Source of the DNA: Candidatus Bipolaricaulota bacterium
GTDB lineage: Bacteria; Bipolaricaulota; Bipolaricaulia; UBA7950; UBA9294
Reading direction: 5' to 3'
Assembly: GCA_030606565.1 (NCBI GenBank)
Contig: JAUWGE010000001.1
Coordinates: 68,478 to 132,477, forward strand
DNA length: 64,000 nucleotides
The notes under the pieces were generated by a model. That model was not told the origin of the DNA and did not search any database. It saw only the letters and a list, made by a program, of their open reading frames with translations. Each line of letters starts with the position of its first letter. Within the stretch, counting starts at the first letter, position 1. Made by a program: the position numbers and the translations under genes. Below, one piece after another: positions 6,943-14,697 of this stretch.

Positions 6943-7345
6943 ATATCTGCTTATATCTGGCCTCGCATTCCCTATGCAACTGAATCCACCGCTCAAGCCG
7001 ACGCTGGTCCGCCCAGTAGGCCTCTTGCGCGTCCAGCCAAGCTTTTACCCCGATGCGCTTTATCCGCCGCAGGTTCTCAAGGACGGGAAGGTGCGTTCGC
7101 CAGATCGGGTCGTAGGCAAACTGGATGAGTCGAGTACAGGGGAAATCCTCGCAGAAAGTGCAGCTTTCAAGTCCCCTCTCAGTGATGCAGCAGCGGTAGA
7201 TGGCGCAGGCCGTGTGATGCGGTCCCGCTGCACATTGGCCACAATCGCAGCCACAACCGTGACAGACCTTATCCAGTAATAGATCGCTACAATTTCCGCA
7301 ATAAAGCCCACAAGGACCGGCCAGTTTCCTCCTCTCGTTCGGCAT
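6932..7345 (-). CDS. DUF3795 cysteine-rich protein
   Basis: 137 residues, MPNERRKLAGPCGLYCGNC... with CHGCGCDCGQC, CAIYRCC and CTFCEDFPCTRL, the DUF3795 pattern with an unusually dense Cys stretch (CxxCxCxxC). A helical tail with a WLDAQEAYW/RWIQLHRECEARY region follows. Start by the SD AGAGGG 6 nt before ATG 7345. It overlaps the next DUF3795 gene by 11 bp, so the two are co-translated. Function of the family is unknown. Confidence 0.8.
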   Translation of the reverse strand: MPNERRKLAGPCGLYCGNCSDLLLDKVCHGCGCDCGQCAAGPHHTACAIYRCCITERGLESCTFCEDFPCTRLIQFAYDPIWRTHLPVLENLRRIKRIGVKAWLDAQEAYWADQRRLERWIQLHRECEARYKQIYGE

Positions 7346-7459
7346 CGTGCCCTCTTTATCGCTTGCTGATAAGTCAGCAGAAAGGAACAACCATTCGCCC
7401 CTACTTCGAACCGCCGCGAGTCACTTTTGGCTCTTCTTCACCCGAGGAGTTGCCCTACC

Positions 7460-7804
7460 TTAGAGGGCCCGCCTGATCCCTTCCAGCGTGGTCTTGGCCT
7501 CCGGAGCAAAGCCGAAGAATTTCTCTAGTTCCTCACATGAGTAATCGCTACAATGCGCGCAGTTTCTCACCCTCTTCTCGATGGCACAAGCCTTAATCTT
7601 GCACTCGCTCCAGTGGCCGACATGTCGCCCGGTAGTGGCCGAACACCCATCACAGAGAACGTCCTTTGCAGTGAGTGTGGTGTTGAATTCCTTGCTCCAT
7701 TGCTCAGCAACCTTCTTCAGTGCCTCGTGGTCGTCGTTCTGTGTAGCGATGTACGCCGGACAGTCCGTGCATATGAGCCCACAGTAAGCAATCATCTTCT
7801 CCAT
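7460..7804 (-). CDS. DUF3795 cysteine-rich protein, short form
   Basis: 114 residues: MEKMIAYCGLICTDCPAYIAT..., CDGCSATTGRHVGHWSECKIKACAIE, NCAHCSDYSCEELEKFF. This is the commonest compact DUF3795 architecture (CGLxCxxCPAY ... LCDGC ... C.IR.CA ... NCAxCxxYxCxKLxxFF). The SD GGAGGAAACACG selects ATG 7804 over an upstream ATG at 7828. It is upstream of the 7345 gene, with a 114-bp gap. Confidence 0.85.
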   Translation of the reverse strand: MEKMIAYCGLICTDCPAYIATQNDDHEALKKVAEQWSKEFNTTLTAKDVLCDGCSATTGRHVGHWSECKIKACAIEKRVRNCAHCSDYSCEELEKFFGFAPEAKTTLEGIRRAL

Positions 7805-7917
7805 CGTGTTTCCTCCTTTTCCTCTCATAGTATCCTCTTGACCACCCGCAGAACCAATAGACTGATCCACGGAGAAGGAATCTTTTTGTCGGCGAAAGAC
7901 CAGCCCTTCCAGGCGAG

Positions 7918-8083
7918 CTACATCGATCCTGCGGTGTAGCGGTTATCCTCGTCCGCTTGTGCGGTGACCGTCTCCACCATCTCTCGGTAAGGGGAGCGCG
8001 GTCCTGCAGAAGGCACCGGCGATGCCGACCTTCATCTCCTGTTCGTCGATGATCAAGCTGAATGAGGACAACTCAGCCGACAT
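7918..8083 (-). pseudogene. Short frameshifted gene remnant
   Basis: From ATG 8083 the minus strand reads MSAELSSFSLIIDEQEMKV then GIAGAFCRTALPLPR. After a one-base shift near 7985 it continues EMVETVTAQADEDNRYTAG to a stop at 7918-7920. Both pieces have protein-like composition in one continuous order, so this may be a decayed gene end. I recognise no family. The 7805-8289 gap otherwise contains repeat copy A and nothing else obvious. Confidence 0.3.
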
Positions 8084-8110
8084 CCTCATCTGCGGGGTCG
8101 ACTACGGGCA

Positions 8111-8235
8111 GGGGACATGAGCCCCAGGAGACTCGGATTACGTTGCGACACGCCTCCTGAACAACCTTATGCTGCCTGGACAGCGAAGAGATGACTCCGG
8201 CAGACCGGGTTTATAGGCATAGTAAGGAACTCGGG
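8111..8235 (+). repeat. Dispersed repeat family, copy A (short subtype)
   Basis: Begins GGGGACATGAG and contains the shared core ACAACCTTATGCTGC and GCGAAGAGATGACTCCG. The same core occurs at 11545-11705 (same strand) and, reversed, at 50465-50685, 54251-54470 and 56841-57000. Its far end has been lost next to the gene at 8290. Confidence 0.65.
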
Positions 8236-8289
8236 TACAGGCTTAGAACTAGATGCACGCTGTTAGGCGAAGTGTTTTTATCAGTCTTT

Positions 8290-8748
8290 CTATGCTTCTT
8301 CTCTCAATTTTGCACCACACTGGTAACATTTCTCTTCCTCGCTAATCGGTTTACCGCAAGATCGACATCTCCATTTTTTGTCTTGTTCTTCTAACCATTC
8401 TTCTACTTTACCTGATTTGATCCACAGCAGGTTTTCACGCAAATCCATCCCAATTTCAGCGTGTCCTTTCGCCAAGCTTTTCCATTCTTCGCACCCGCCC
8501 TTTTCAAACTCAACGCACTCATAGCAAAACTCAACCCCTTTTTCATCTAAACACTCACGGATCTTACAATGGTTATAAGACCAACAATTTTCATCAACTA
8601 CCTGACATCCCTTACAGTATAGATTTCTATCGGGAGGACAAGATTTTGCCATCACTCTTAACAGCTCGCCTCCATCTTCACACGCCCGATAGACCGAACA
8701 AGCACCGCAGTAGTGTCCACATCTTCCCACAAGATCTTTGTTTACCAT
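8290..8748 (-). CDS. DUF3795 protein with C-terminal zinc ribbon; AT-rich
   Basis: 152 residues. N-terminal DUF3795 (CGHYCGACSVYRACEDGG, YCKGC, CKIRECL, CYECVEFEKGGC), then a linker and a C-terminal zinc ribbon CRSCGKPISEEEKCYQCG (two CxxC). Base composition is clearly more AT-rich than the neighbours and it uses TTT/AAA codons, so this copy was probably acquired separately from the other three. Start ATG 8748 with SD GAGGTGGGG. Confidence 0.8.
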   Translation of the reverse strand: MVNKDLVGRCGHYCGACSVYRACEDGGELLRVMAKSCPPDRNLYCKGCQVVDENCWSYNHCKIRECLDEKGVEFCYECVEFEKGGCEEWKSLAKGHAEIGMDLRENLLWIKSGKVEEWLEEQDKKWRCRSCGKPISEEEKCYQCGAKLREEA

Positions 8749-8903
8749 CCCCACCTCGCTGTTCAGGGCTATTAACAAGCCGCTTCTCTATTTGAGTCAG
8801 TCGTATCATCCGTCTGGGGAACCAACCACCCTTCTTTCCTATGCTTTTGCCCACCTCCGCCTTTGCTTCCGAAGTACGTCTTGGTCTGCGGCTTTACCAA
8901 ATC

Positions 8904-9662
8904 TCATTCTGTAAGCAGTGCTCGTATTGCTTCCTGCTCCTTGTTGGGGAGCACTTTCATCGCTTGGTTAACGATGCGGCGGGTGGACCGGATGGCGCTC
9001 CGGGCGTGGCGGTACAAGTAGGCGGCCACCACGGCCGGGTGTCGCTTCCCGATCCCCCGCAGCGCCCAGGCGACCGCGTCCTGCACCTCCCGCGTCTCGT
9101 CGGCCATCACCGTGTCTAGAAGCACGAACTCTCGCTTTGAAGGTCGATACGTCTTGTCCCTGGGGAGGCTCGTCAAGACGGCCACGCCGAAACGGCGTAC
9201 CCACTTATTCTCCTCTTGCACCCAGCCCTCACAGCAAGGCAACACCGCCTCTGGGTGGCGCTGCACGACGTATCGCAGGCCGAAGCAGGCCAGTTGATCG
9301 CACTCCTCCCAGTTACGGATGTCGCCCACAAAGGAAGCGGCGATTTCCAGTGTTCTCTCCGGCTCACGTTTGCCCAATCGCTCCAGCACCTTGGCGGCGA
9401 TGATCCGCTCGTCCCGGGAGCCGTTGTGCCACAGCCGCTCGACCAGTTCAAAGGCCTGAGACGGACTGCACTTGCCCCACTTAGCCAACTCGGCGGCGAT
9501 AACGCGCAGTGCAGGGAGGGGTACACCAAAGCTCTCTCCTAAACCCGGAATGAAGCGCGCCGCCCCAGCTACGTTCTCCGGACTGCCGAGGGAGCGCAAC
9601 AGGCTGCGCAGTTCCTCATCGAAGGCCTGTGGCTTCTCCACCCGCTCCAGCAGCCCGACCAC
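8904..9662 (-). CDS. DNA alkylation repair (AlkD-like HEAT-repeat) protein
   Basis: About 252 residues of helical repeats matching the DNA-alkylation-repair family (LLRSLGSPENVAGAARFIPGLGES, GVPLPALRVIAAEL, WEECDQLACFGLR, NKWVRRFGVAVLTSLPRDK, EVQDAVAWALRGIGKRHP). AlkD proteins are monofunctional glycosylases for positively charged alkyl bases. The usual Trp/Asp/Trp catalytic residues cannot be checked without an alignment. The start is uncertain: GTG 9662 has no SD, whereas AGGAGG lies six bases before an in-frame ACG at 9698-9696 (12 codons upstream) with a stop just above it. Confidence 0.8.
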   Translation of the reverse strand: MVGLLERVEKPQAFDEELRSLLRSLGSPENVAGAARFIPGLGESFGVPLPALRVIAAELAKWGKCSPSQAFELVERLWHNGSRDERIIAAKVLERLGKREPERTLEIAASFVGDIRNWEECDQLACFGLRYVVQRHPEAVLPCCEGWVQEENKWVRRFGVAVLTSLPRDKTYRPSKREFVLLDTVMADETREVQDAVAWALRGIGKRHPAVVAAYLYRHARSAIRSTRRIVNQAMKVLPNKEQEAIRALLTE

Positions 9663-9778
9663 TCGTGCACGAATCCGATCCTTGTTTACACCAGCCGTGC
9701 TTTGCCTCCTTTAATCCCATCCTTCGATGCGCTAAAGCCCCCAGCTCTACGACCAGGCGGGCCTGAGGCATACGTCAG

Positions 9779-10600
9779 CTACATCTTTTCGACCGGGATC
9801 TGCACCTCCGTAACATAAGTGCTTGGATCGCCACCTGACCCTGGACCGCGCAGGTAGACATCTCGGTTAGGGCCGGAAATGCGATAGCCGTTGGTCCCGA
9901 TCCAGGCCAGTAGATCAATGTAAACCTGACCCAGAGCCTCGTGGCTGCCATGGTTAACAGTGCAGGCCATCGTCTCCACCGTAGGTAACTCATAGACTTT
10001 CACTCGCCCTTGACTTGGCAGTTTCACGTCCACCGGCACAGGTTCACACACTTCTGCATCCACATCCCGTTCTTTGTACTCTTCGTCATAGTAAAGAGTA
10101 AAGCAAGGCCCTACCGATTTGACTTTATGCTCTGCTAAATAGGCGCATAGCTCGTCCCAGAGTTGTCCCTGCTCACTGTAGCTGGGGATCACACCACGCA
10201 CCGCAGCAACTCTTTGTGAGCTGGCTTTCTTGATCACTACATCACGAGTTATCATTTTCCCCTCCTTTTTCATCTGTTTAAGACGCCACTCGACGCGCGC
10301 TAAGCGTTCCTGCTCCTCTCTGACACTCTCCTGAAGTTCGGCCCGCTTCAGGCGGAGCATCCCGCGGATCTCTTCCACTGACAGGGCACCATCGAGGAGT
10401 TGACTGATCTGGACAAGCGACAGTCCTAGATCCTTAAGTGCGAGAATGCGATGAAGCCGTGGGAGCTGCTCTACGGAGTAACTGCGATACCCCGTCTCCT
10501 GGTCGACCTTTGCCGGCTTGAGCAGACCGATCTCATCGTAGTAGCGCAGAGTCTTCACCGGTAACTGACAAAGCCTAGAAAACTCACCTATCTTAAGCAT
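9779..10600 (-). CDS. MerR-family regulator with GyrI-like effector domain (BltR type)
   Basis: 273 residues. Residues 1-70 are a MerR winged helix (MLKIGEFSRLCQLPVKTLRYYDEIGLLKP... YRSYSVEQLPRLHRILALKDLG), 75-115 a dimerisation coiled coil (ELQESVREEQERLARVEWRLKQMKKE), and 120-273 a GyrI-like effector-binding domain (SQRVAAVRGVIPSYSEQGQLWDEL... YELPTVETMACTVNHGSHEALGQVYIDLLAWI... EVQIPVEKM). This is the BmrR/BltR architecture, which senses hydrophobic or drug-like compounds. No efflux gene is adjacent, so the target may be only itself or distant genes. SD GAGTGAGAGCG sets the start. Confidence 0.88.
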   Translation of the reverse strand: MLKIGEFSRLCQLPVKTLRYYDEIGLLKPAKVDQETGYRSYSVEQLPRLHRILALKDLGLSLVQISQLLDGALSVEEIRGMLRLKRAELQESVREEQERLARVEWRLKQMKKEGKMITRDVVIKKASSQRVAAVRGVIPSYSEQGQLWDELCAYLAEHKVKSVGPCFTLYYDEEYKERDVDAEVCEPVPVDVKLPSQGRVKVYELPTVETMACTVNHGSHEALGQVYIDLLAWIGTNGYRISGPNRDVYLRGPGSGGDPSTYVTEVQIPVEKM

Positions 10601-10650
10601 CGCTCTCACTCCTCAGGCACATCAAGTACTTAAAAGCCCGCGGCCCCTCA

Positions 10651-10681
10651 CTTATACACCCTCCACCAAGTGGAGAGTCAA
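10651..10681 (-). promoter_or_regulatory. MerR-type promoter (19-bp spacer with dyad)
   Basis: -35 TTGACT (10676-10681), spacer of exactly 19 bp, -10 TATAAG (10651-10656). The spacer contains a perfect dyad CTCCAC-TTG-GTGGAG (10661-10675). An over-long spacer centred on a palindrome is the hallmark of MerR-activated promoters, so this gene should be autoregulated. Predicted start near 10644, leader about 44 nt. Confidence 0.85.
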
Positions 10682-11057
10682 ACGAACCTGTCAGTGGCGT
10701 TTTCCCCTCTCAGAGGATTAGGTACATTGAGCTGTTTATGTGGTCGAGAAACAGCGTACCGATCAGGTCATTGTAAAAGTAGAGAAGGACCAGTCGGCGG
10801 CGAACGAACCACCCTATGCTCACGATGAGGCTGCAGGGGCAATCGATTCATGAGAAGAGGTCTTGCCCAAATCATACTGAGGAAATCACTTAGAACCTGG
10901 AATTGGATTGCAAAGCTGCTCCAACCATGGGCGGATTGCTATCGTACTCCATTGAGCGCCTTGTCCCTTAACCAACAAGACATTTTTCAATAAGTCAAAA
11001 AAACAAGATCTAACCCAGTTTTTCCCGTCACATTTCCACCGGTGATTTCCCCCCGAT
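10682..11057. other. Intergenic stretch without a clear gene
   Basis: Only short unsupported frames are seen. The string ACAAGATCTAACCC (near 10991-11004) is identical to the right end of the 13357-13474 element, so a decayed relative of that element may lie here; I could not find its other end. Confidence 0.3.
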
Positions 11058-11426
11058 CTACACGCGCAGCGCGTCAAGAACGATGCGGACGATCAAGAGC
11101 GCCCAGCCCACGATGATCCCGATCCAGATGATCTTTCGTGCGGCATCGAGAAGCGCAAATAGCAAGAGGATCCCCGTGATAAGGCCCAGATAGCCGACCG
11201 GCTCCTCCAGGTCGTGTGATACTCGGTCTCCGGTGATGAGGTTGAGAATATAGACGATCCCCTGCCCGATGTACGTGGCCGTGCTGTCGATGTAGGTGAG
11301 GGCCAATTCCCCTGCGCTCGTCGCCGTCTCCCGGAGCGTTTCCGTCTCCTGACCGACCGCGCATAGGCCGATCCCCAAAACAAGCGCAGCCACACTAAGA
11401 ACTATCACTATCCGACTGTTGAACAT
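11058..11426 (-). CDS. Small membrane protein of unknown function
   Basis: 122 residues: a signal peptide or first membrane helix (IVIVLSVAALVLGIGLCAVG), an amphipathic stretch (ATYIGQGIVYILNLITGDRV), and two adjacent C-terminal membrane helices (YLGLITGILLLFALLDAARK, IIWIGIIVGWALLIVRIVLDAL). SD AAGGGGG before the ATG. No family recognised and no operon partner. Confidence 0.65.
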   Translation of the reverse strand: MFNSRIVIVLSVAALVLGIGLCAVGQETETLRETATSAGELALTYIDSTATYIGQGIVYILNLITGDRVSHDLEEPVGYLGLITGILLLFALLDAARKIIWIGIIVGWALLIVRIVLDALRV

Positions 11427-11544
11427 GGTACCCCCTTTTGTAACACATCATCGACGCTACCATGGAAGCCGGGTTCCTAAAACGACACACGTCCCCAGTT
11501 GTCAAGGGGCGGAAGTCCACAGAACTCGTGGTGTAAACTCCGGC

Positions 11545-11705
11545 AGGACATGAGTCTCATGTAGCTAGGATCACGATTACTACACACCACCAAGACAACC
11601 CGATGCTGCTCTGACAGACCGGACCGAGGTTAAAGAGATGGGAAGGAAACATAAAGGTGAACTTAAAGAACGTCGACCTGACAAGCACTATCAGAGATGT
11701 CCCCT
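11545..11705 (+). repeat. Dispersed repeat family, copy E (short subtype)
   Basis: Starts AGGACATGAG, has a diverged core ACAACCCGATGCTGC and ends TCAGAGATGTCCCC, the same terminus (reversed) as copies B, C and D. About 160 bp and, with copy A, about 50 bp rather than 79 bp before the core. Confidence 0.6.
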
Positions 11706-11717
11706 GGGAAGAAGCAA

Positions 11718-12518
11718 CTACGGCTTCTGCAGTTCGCCCCGAGCAAGGGCCGGGAGATCCGCGGCGATCCAGGTCGGCCGGGTACCCTGGCGTTCGATGT
11801 CCTCTTTGCTTGAAATTCCGGTGAGGACGAGGGCCGAGTCGATTTTCACATTCTGCGCACCGAGGATGTCGGTCTCCAGGCGATCTCCTATTGCAAGCAC
11901 GGCGTCGTTCTTCGCCTGTACTTGCTCCAGCGCGATGCGATAGGCGATCTCAGAGGGCTTTCCAACCACCACGTGTGGATAAAATCCCATCGCCTCAATC
12001 GCACCCACAATCGCCCCGGCCCCTGGCTTTCGCCCCTCTGGAGTGGGAAACGTGCCATCCGTGTTGGTGGCGATGTATCGACCGCCATTGAGAAGAAAAC
12101 GAAGCGCCTCGGCAAACATGTTGTAATTCACGTTCCAGCAGACCCCCACAACCAGCCAATTGGCCTCCTCCTGGGGGACAATCCGATGACCGGCTAGGCA
12201 CAGCTCCTTCGCAAGACCCGCCTCACCGATCGTCCACACTTTTGAAGGTCCCTCCGTCTCCAGGAGATACCGTGCTACAACGTAGGAACTCAAAATGACG
12301 GCCTCCGGCTCGAATGCAAAGCCAAGCTTCCCCAGATGCTCAGCAACGACGGCGCGAGATCGGCTCGAGTTATTGGAAAGAAGCAAAACCTGTCCCCGCT
12401 CCTGCAGCGCCCGCACCGCCTCCGTCGCACTGGGAATCGGCTCCCCCCCACGGACAAGCACGCCGTCGATGTCAAGAAGAAAGGCACGGTACTGCCCGAG
12501 TCGGTTAGAACACGTCAT
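11718..12518 (-). CDS. HAD-superfamily IIA phosphatase (NagD-like)
   Basis: 266 residues with the HAD motifs in order: LLDIDGVLVRGG (motif I, DxDG), LLLSNNSSRSR (motif II, the NN variant typical of subclass IIA), KPG/VVVGKPS (motif III Lys) and AIGDRLETDILGAQN (motif IV, GDxxxTD). The C2-type cap lies between II and III. Relatives dephosphorylate nucleotides, phosphoglycolate or p-nitrophenyl phosphate; the exact substrate cannot be read from sequence. No clear SD (the ATG lies in ACATGACGTG). Monocistronic. Confidence 0.85.
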   Translation of the reverse strand: MTCSNRLGQYRAFLLDIDGVLVRGGEPIPSATEAVRALQERGQVLLLSNNSSRSRAVVAEHLGKLGFAFEPEAVILSSYVVARYLLETEGPSKVWTIGEAGLAKELCLAGHRIVPQEEANWLVVGVCWNVNYNMFAEALRFLLNGGRYIATNTDGTFPTPEGRKPGAGAIVGAIEAMGFYPHVVVGKPSEIAYRIALEQVQAKNDAVLAIGDRLETDILGAQNVKIDSALVLTGISSKEDIERQGTRPTWIAADLPALARGELQKP

Positions 12519-12675
12519 GTTGCTAATGGTAGCTGAGAACCAGTTCTGCCTCCAGCAGTCTCTAAGTGCTGACTTAGTTGAGCCCTAGTAAAAGTTAGTA
12601 TTAGATTGCAATGCTCAGGTACGATCACCCTACTTCTTTCTCCCCTTCCTAGTGTATCGGGCAGGACAAATATCA

Positions 12676-12791
12676 GGGTCTACGATTGGATTTTTAATTC
12701 TTTAAATCTATGCTGTCGTGCAAGTTGAGTTAGCAACCTCCGAGAAGACGCAACCTGAGCACTCGCTAATACGAAATCCAATGATGGACCC
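12676..12791. repeat. 117-bp TIR element, copy 1
   Basis: Terminal inverted repeats GGGTCTACGATTGGATTT (12676-12693) and AAATCCAATGATGGACCC (12774-12791), 15 of 18 paired. The interior (ATGCTGTCGTGCAAGTTGAG... CCGAGAAGA... CGCTAATAC) aligns at about 75 percent with the element at 13357-13474. The two lie in direct orientation on either side of the PNPOx-like gene. The rest of 12519-12901 holds no gene. Confidence 0.7.
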
Positions 12792-12901
12792 CGATGTTCT
12801 CCGAGTGGATCGATTTGCCCTGATCGGGAGGATTCTCTTATAAAAGAGCAGCAGTTAGGGCGACTTTTTTATCCGCAAATCGGAGGAAAGGAGGAAGGCT
12901 G

Positions 12902-13333
12902 ATGACAGATAAGGTTAACGACATCAAACAAGAGGCTTGGTCACACTTTGAGGACTACCAATACGTGATGTTGGCAACAACAGAGGGCTCCCAACCGCGG
13001 GTTCGCCCCGTTACCCTGATCAATTTTGACAAGACGTTTTGGATCGGGACAGGGACGAACAGCGCCAAGGTAAAACAGATACGCAATAACTCCAATATCG
13101 AGTTCTGCCTGCAGTTTGAACGGGACTCAGGAAACGGCTACGTCCGGGTTGTTGGTGTAGCAAATATCGTCACGGATAGAGAGACCAAGGCAAGATTGGC
13201 CGACCACATTGACTTTTTCAACAACTACTGGGAAGGCGTCGATGATCCCACTTATACCCTAATACAGATCACCCCCGTAGAGATCGAATACCGGCGGTCG
13301 AGCGAGATGGCGGTGCAGAGATTCAAGGTGTGA
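12902..13333 (+). CDS. Pyridoxamine 5'-phosphate oxidase-like flavin-binding protein
   Basis: 143 residues matching the small PNPOx-like split-barrel fold: YVMLATTEGSQPRVRPVTLINFDKTFWIGTGTNSAKVKQIRNNSNIEFC (residues 20-70), then VRVVGVANIVTDRE and ITPVEIEYRR. Such proteins bind FMN, F420 or heme and reduce diverse substrates; it is not necessarily a vitamin B6 enzyme. Excellent SD (GGAGGAAAGGAGGAAGGCTG). It stands alone between two copies of a 117-bp inverted-repeat element, which hints that the block may have moved as a unit. Confidence 0.85.
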   Translation: MTDKVNDIKQEAWSHFEDYQYVMLATTEGSQPRVRPVTLINFDKTFWIGTGTNSAKVKQIRNNSNIEFCLQFERDSGNGYVRVVGVANIVTDRETKARLADHIDFFNNYWEGVDDPTYTLIQITPVEIEYRRSSEMAVQRFKV

Positions 13334-13356
13334 TTGGAAAACGCTGAGCTAGTATT

Positions 13357-13474
13357 GGGGTCGGATCTTGTTTTTTGAATTCTTCAAATCGATGCTGTCA
13401 TGTAAATTGAGCCAACGAGTCCGGAGAAGATGAAATCCGAGCCCCCGCTAATACAAAGGACAAGATCTAACCCC
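13357..13474. repeat. 117-bp TIR element, copy 2
   Basis: Ends GGGGTCGGATCTTGT (13357-13371) and ACAAGATCTAACCCC (13460-13474) pair at 13 of 15 positions. The interior matches copy 1. The end sequences differ from copy 1 but still pair with each other, which points to selection on the inverted repeat. 13475-13632 contains nothing further. Confidence 0.75.
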
Positions 13475-13632
13475 TAGCTCCTTAAGCGCTCTTAACCACA
13501 GCAACTCCAATATGAGTCTTCTTGATTCGTCGTAGAGTGAATGTCGTGATTCGATCTCGGGCGAGGAACGATGAACAGCCCTGTCATTTGCCATGCCCTT
13601 CACGCTTTACACAGGGTTTCAGATTTTACCAC

Positions 13633-13660
13633 TTGACAACGATGAGGAGCTGGTTACCCT
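13633..13660 (+). promoter_or_regulatory. Promoter for phosphoesterase gene, near-leaderless
   Basis: -35 TTGACA (13633-13638), 16-bp spacer, -10 TACCCT (13655-13660). Predicted start about 13667, 2-5 nt before GTG 13669/ATG 13672; no SD. Confidence 0.6.
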
Positions 13661-13671
13661 CAAAGATCGTG

Positions 13672-14649
13672 ATGCAAGCCGTTGCTGTTACCGACCTTCA
13701 CGGGAACATACGTCTCTACGAACTCCTGCTGCGCGTGGCCGATTTGTGGAAACTCACCTCGATCTTCATCACCGGGGACCTAGCCCCGAGTGCCCTTCAA
13801 GGCCAACTCAAAGGATCAGTGCCTCTCACAAACGAGAATCAGGGGGTGGCTATACAGAAGGCATTCTTCACCGAGCAGTTCATCCCCCTCTTCTCCAGCT
13901 TCCTGCTCGAACATCGGCACGCGGATATCTACGTGATCATGGGAAACGATGACCGCCGTGCGAACGAACCCCTGCTGGAGGCGTTCGATCAGGAGATGCC
14001 GAACTTTCATCTAGTGAACGACCGACTGATTGAGCTGCGTGATTCACGCCAAAAGCAGGCTTTCTTCCCGGGTGAGGTTCTCCTCCTGTGGGTGGTGGGC
14101 TATCCTTACGTCCCTCCTGGTGGGTGTCTATTGATGGACTGGGTGAAGTACGAGAACCGGATCAAGCTGCGCCCGGAGGGCATGGATCCTACAACAGACA
14201 TCTACGAGGTGGGGATCACAACCGATGTGAGGGGGCACGGATCAACAATCGCCGATGATCTCGATGACTTTGAGAACTACCTCCTGAAAAACGGTCGCAC
14301 TGATCGAGGGAGCGTCTACAACCCCTCCCAGACGATTCACCTGTTCCATGCGTCTCCCTACAACACACCGCTTGATTGGACCACCCCCCGCGGGCGGTAC
14401 AACTACCTTCCCCTCTCCGATCACGTGGGGAGCGTAGAGATCCGGCGGTTTATCGAGCGGGTTCAACCCTACCTCGTCCTATCGGGACACTGCCACGAAT
14501 CCGTCGTCACCGGAGATTACAAGGTCGATTTAGGGAAGACGCGCTGTGTCAATCCGGGGAGTCAGACACATCTCGACGTGCTGAGCCTAGTGCAGTTTGA
14601 CCTCTACCACCCTCAAGATATGAAGCAGTTCTTCATCCATGCCCATTAG
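13672..14649 (+). CDS. Calcineurin-like metallophosphoesterase
   Basis: 325 residues from ATG 13672. All metallophosphoesterase motifs are visible: TDLHGN (DxH, residues 6-11), ITGDLAPS (GD), IMGNDDRR (GND/H-like), FHASPYN (H) and LSGHCHES (GHxH). A two-metal phosphodiesterase or phosphatase; substrate unknown. The frame is open for 50 codons further upstream, but a promoter at 13633-13660 makes the internal ATG (or the GTG just before it) the likely start. Monocistronic. Confidence 0.82.
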   Translation: MQAVAVTDLHGNIRLYELLLRVADLWKLTSIFITGDLAPSALQGQLKGSVPLTNENQGVAIQKAFFTEQFIPLFSSFLLEHRHADIYVIMGNDDRRANEPLLEAFDQEMPNFHLVNDRLIELRDSRQKQAFFPGEVLLLWVVGYPYVPPGGCLLMDWVKYENRIKLRPEGMDPTTDIYEVGITTDVRGHGSTIADDLDDFENYLLKNGRTDRGSVYNPSQTIHLFHASPYNTPLDWTTPRGRYNYLPLSDHVGSVEIRRFIERVQPYLVLSGHCHESVVTGDYKVDLGKTRCVNPGSQTHLDVLSLVQFDLYHPQDMKQFFIHAH

Positions 14650-14697
14650 AGAGAAAGGGGCCCCTGGCCCACAGGAGAGCCCCGAGACTTCAGGAGG

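Noticed and set aside
10760..10850. Minus-strand peptide-like stretch (IGWFVRRRLVLLYFYNDL) below the MerR promoter region
   Set aside because: Only about 40 codons, no ATG or SD; probably chance.
11638..11943. 101-codon plus-strand frame
   Set aside because: Overlaps repeat copy E and the 3' part of the HAD phosphatase on the other strand; composition is that of an antisense shadow.
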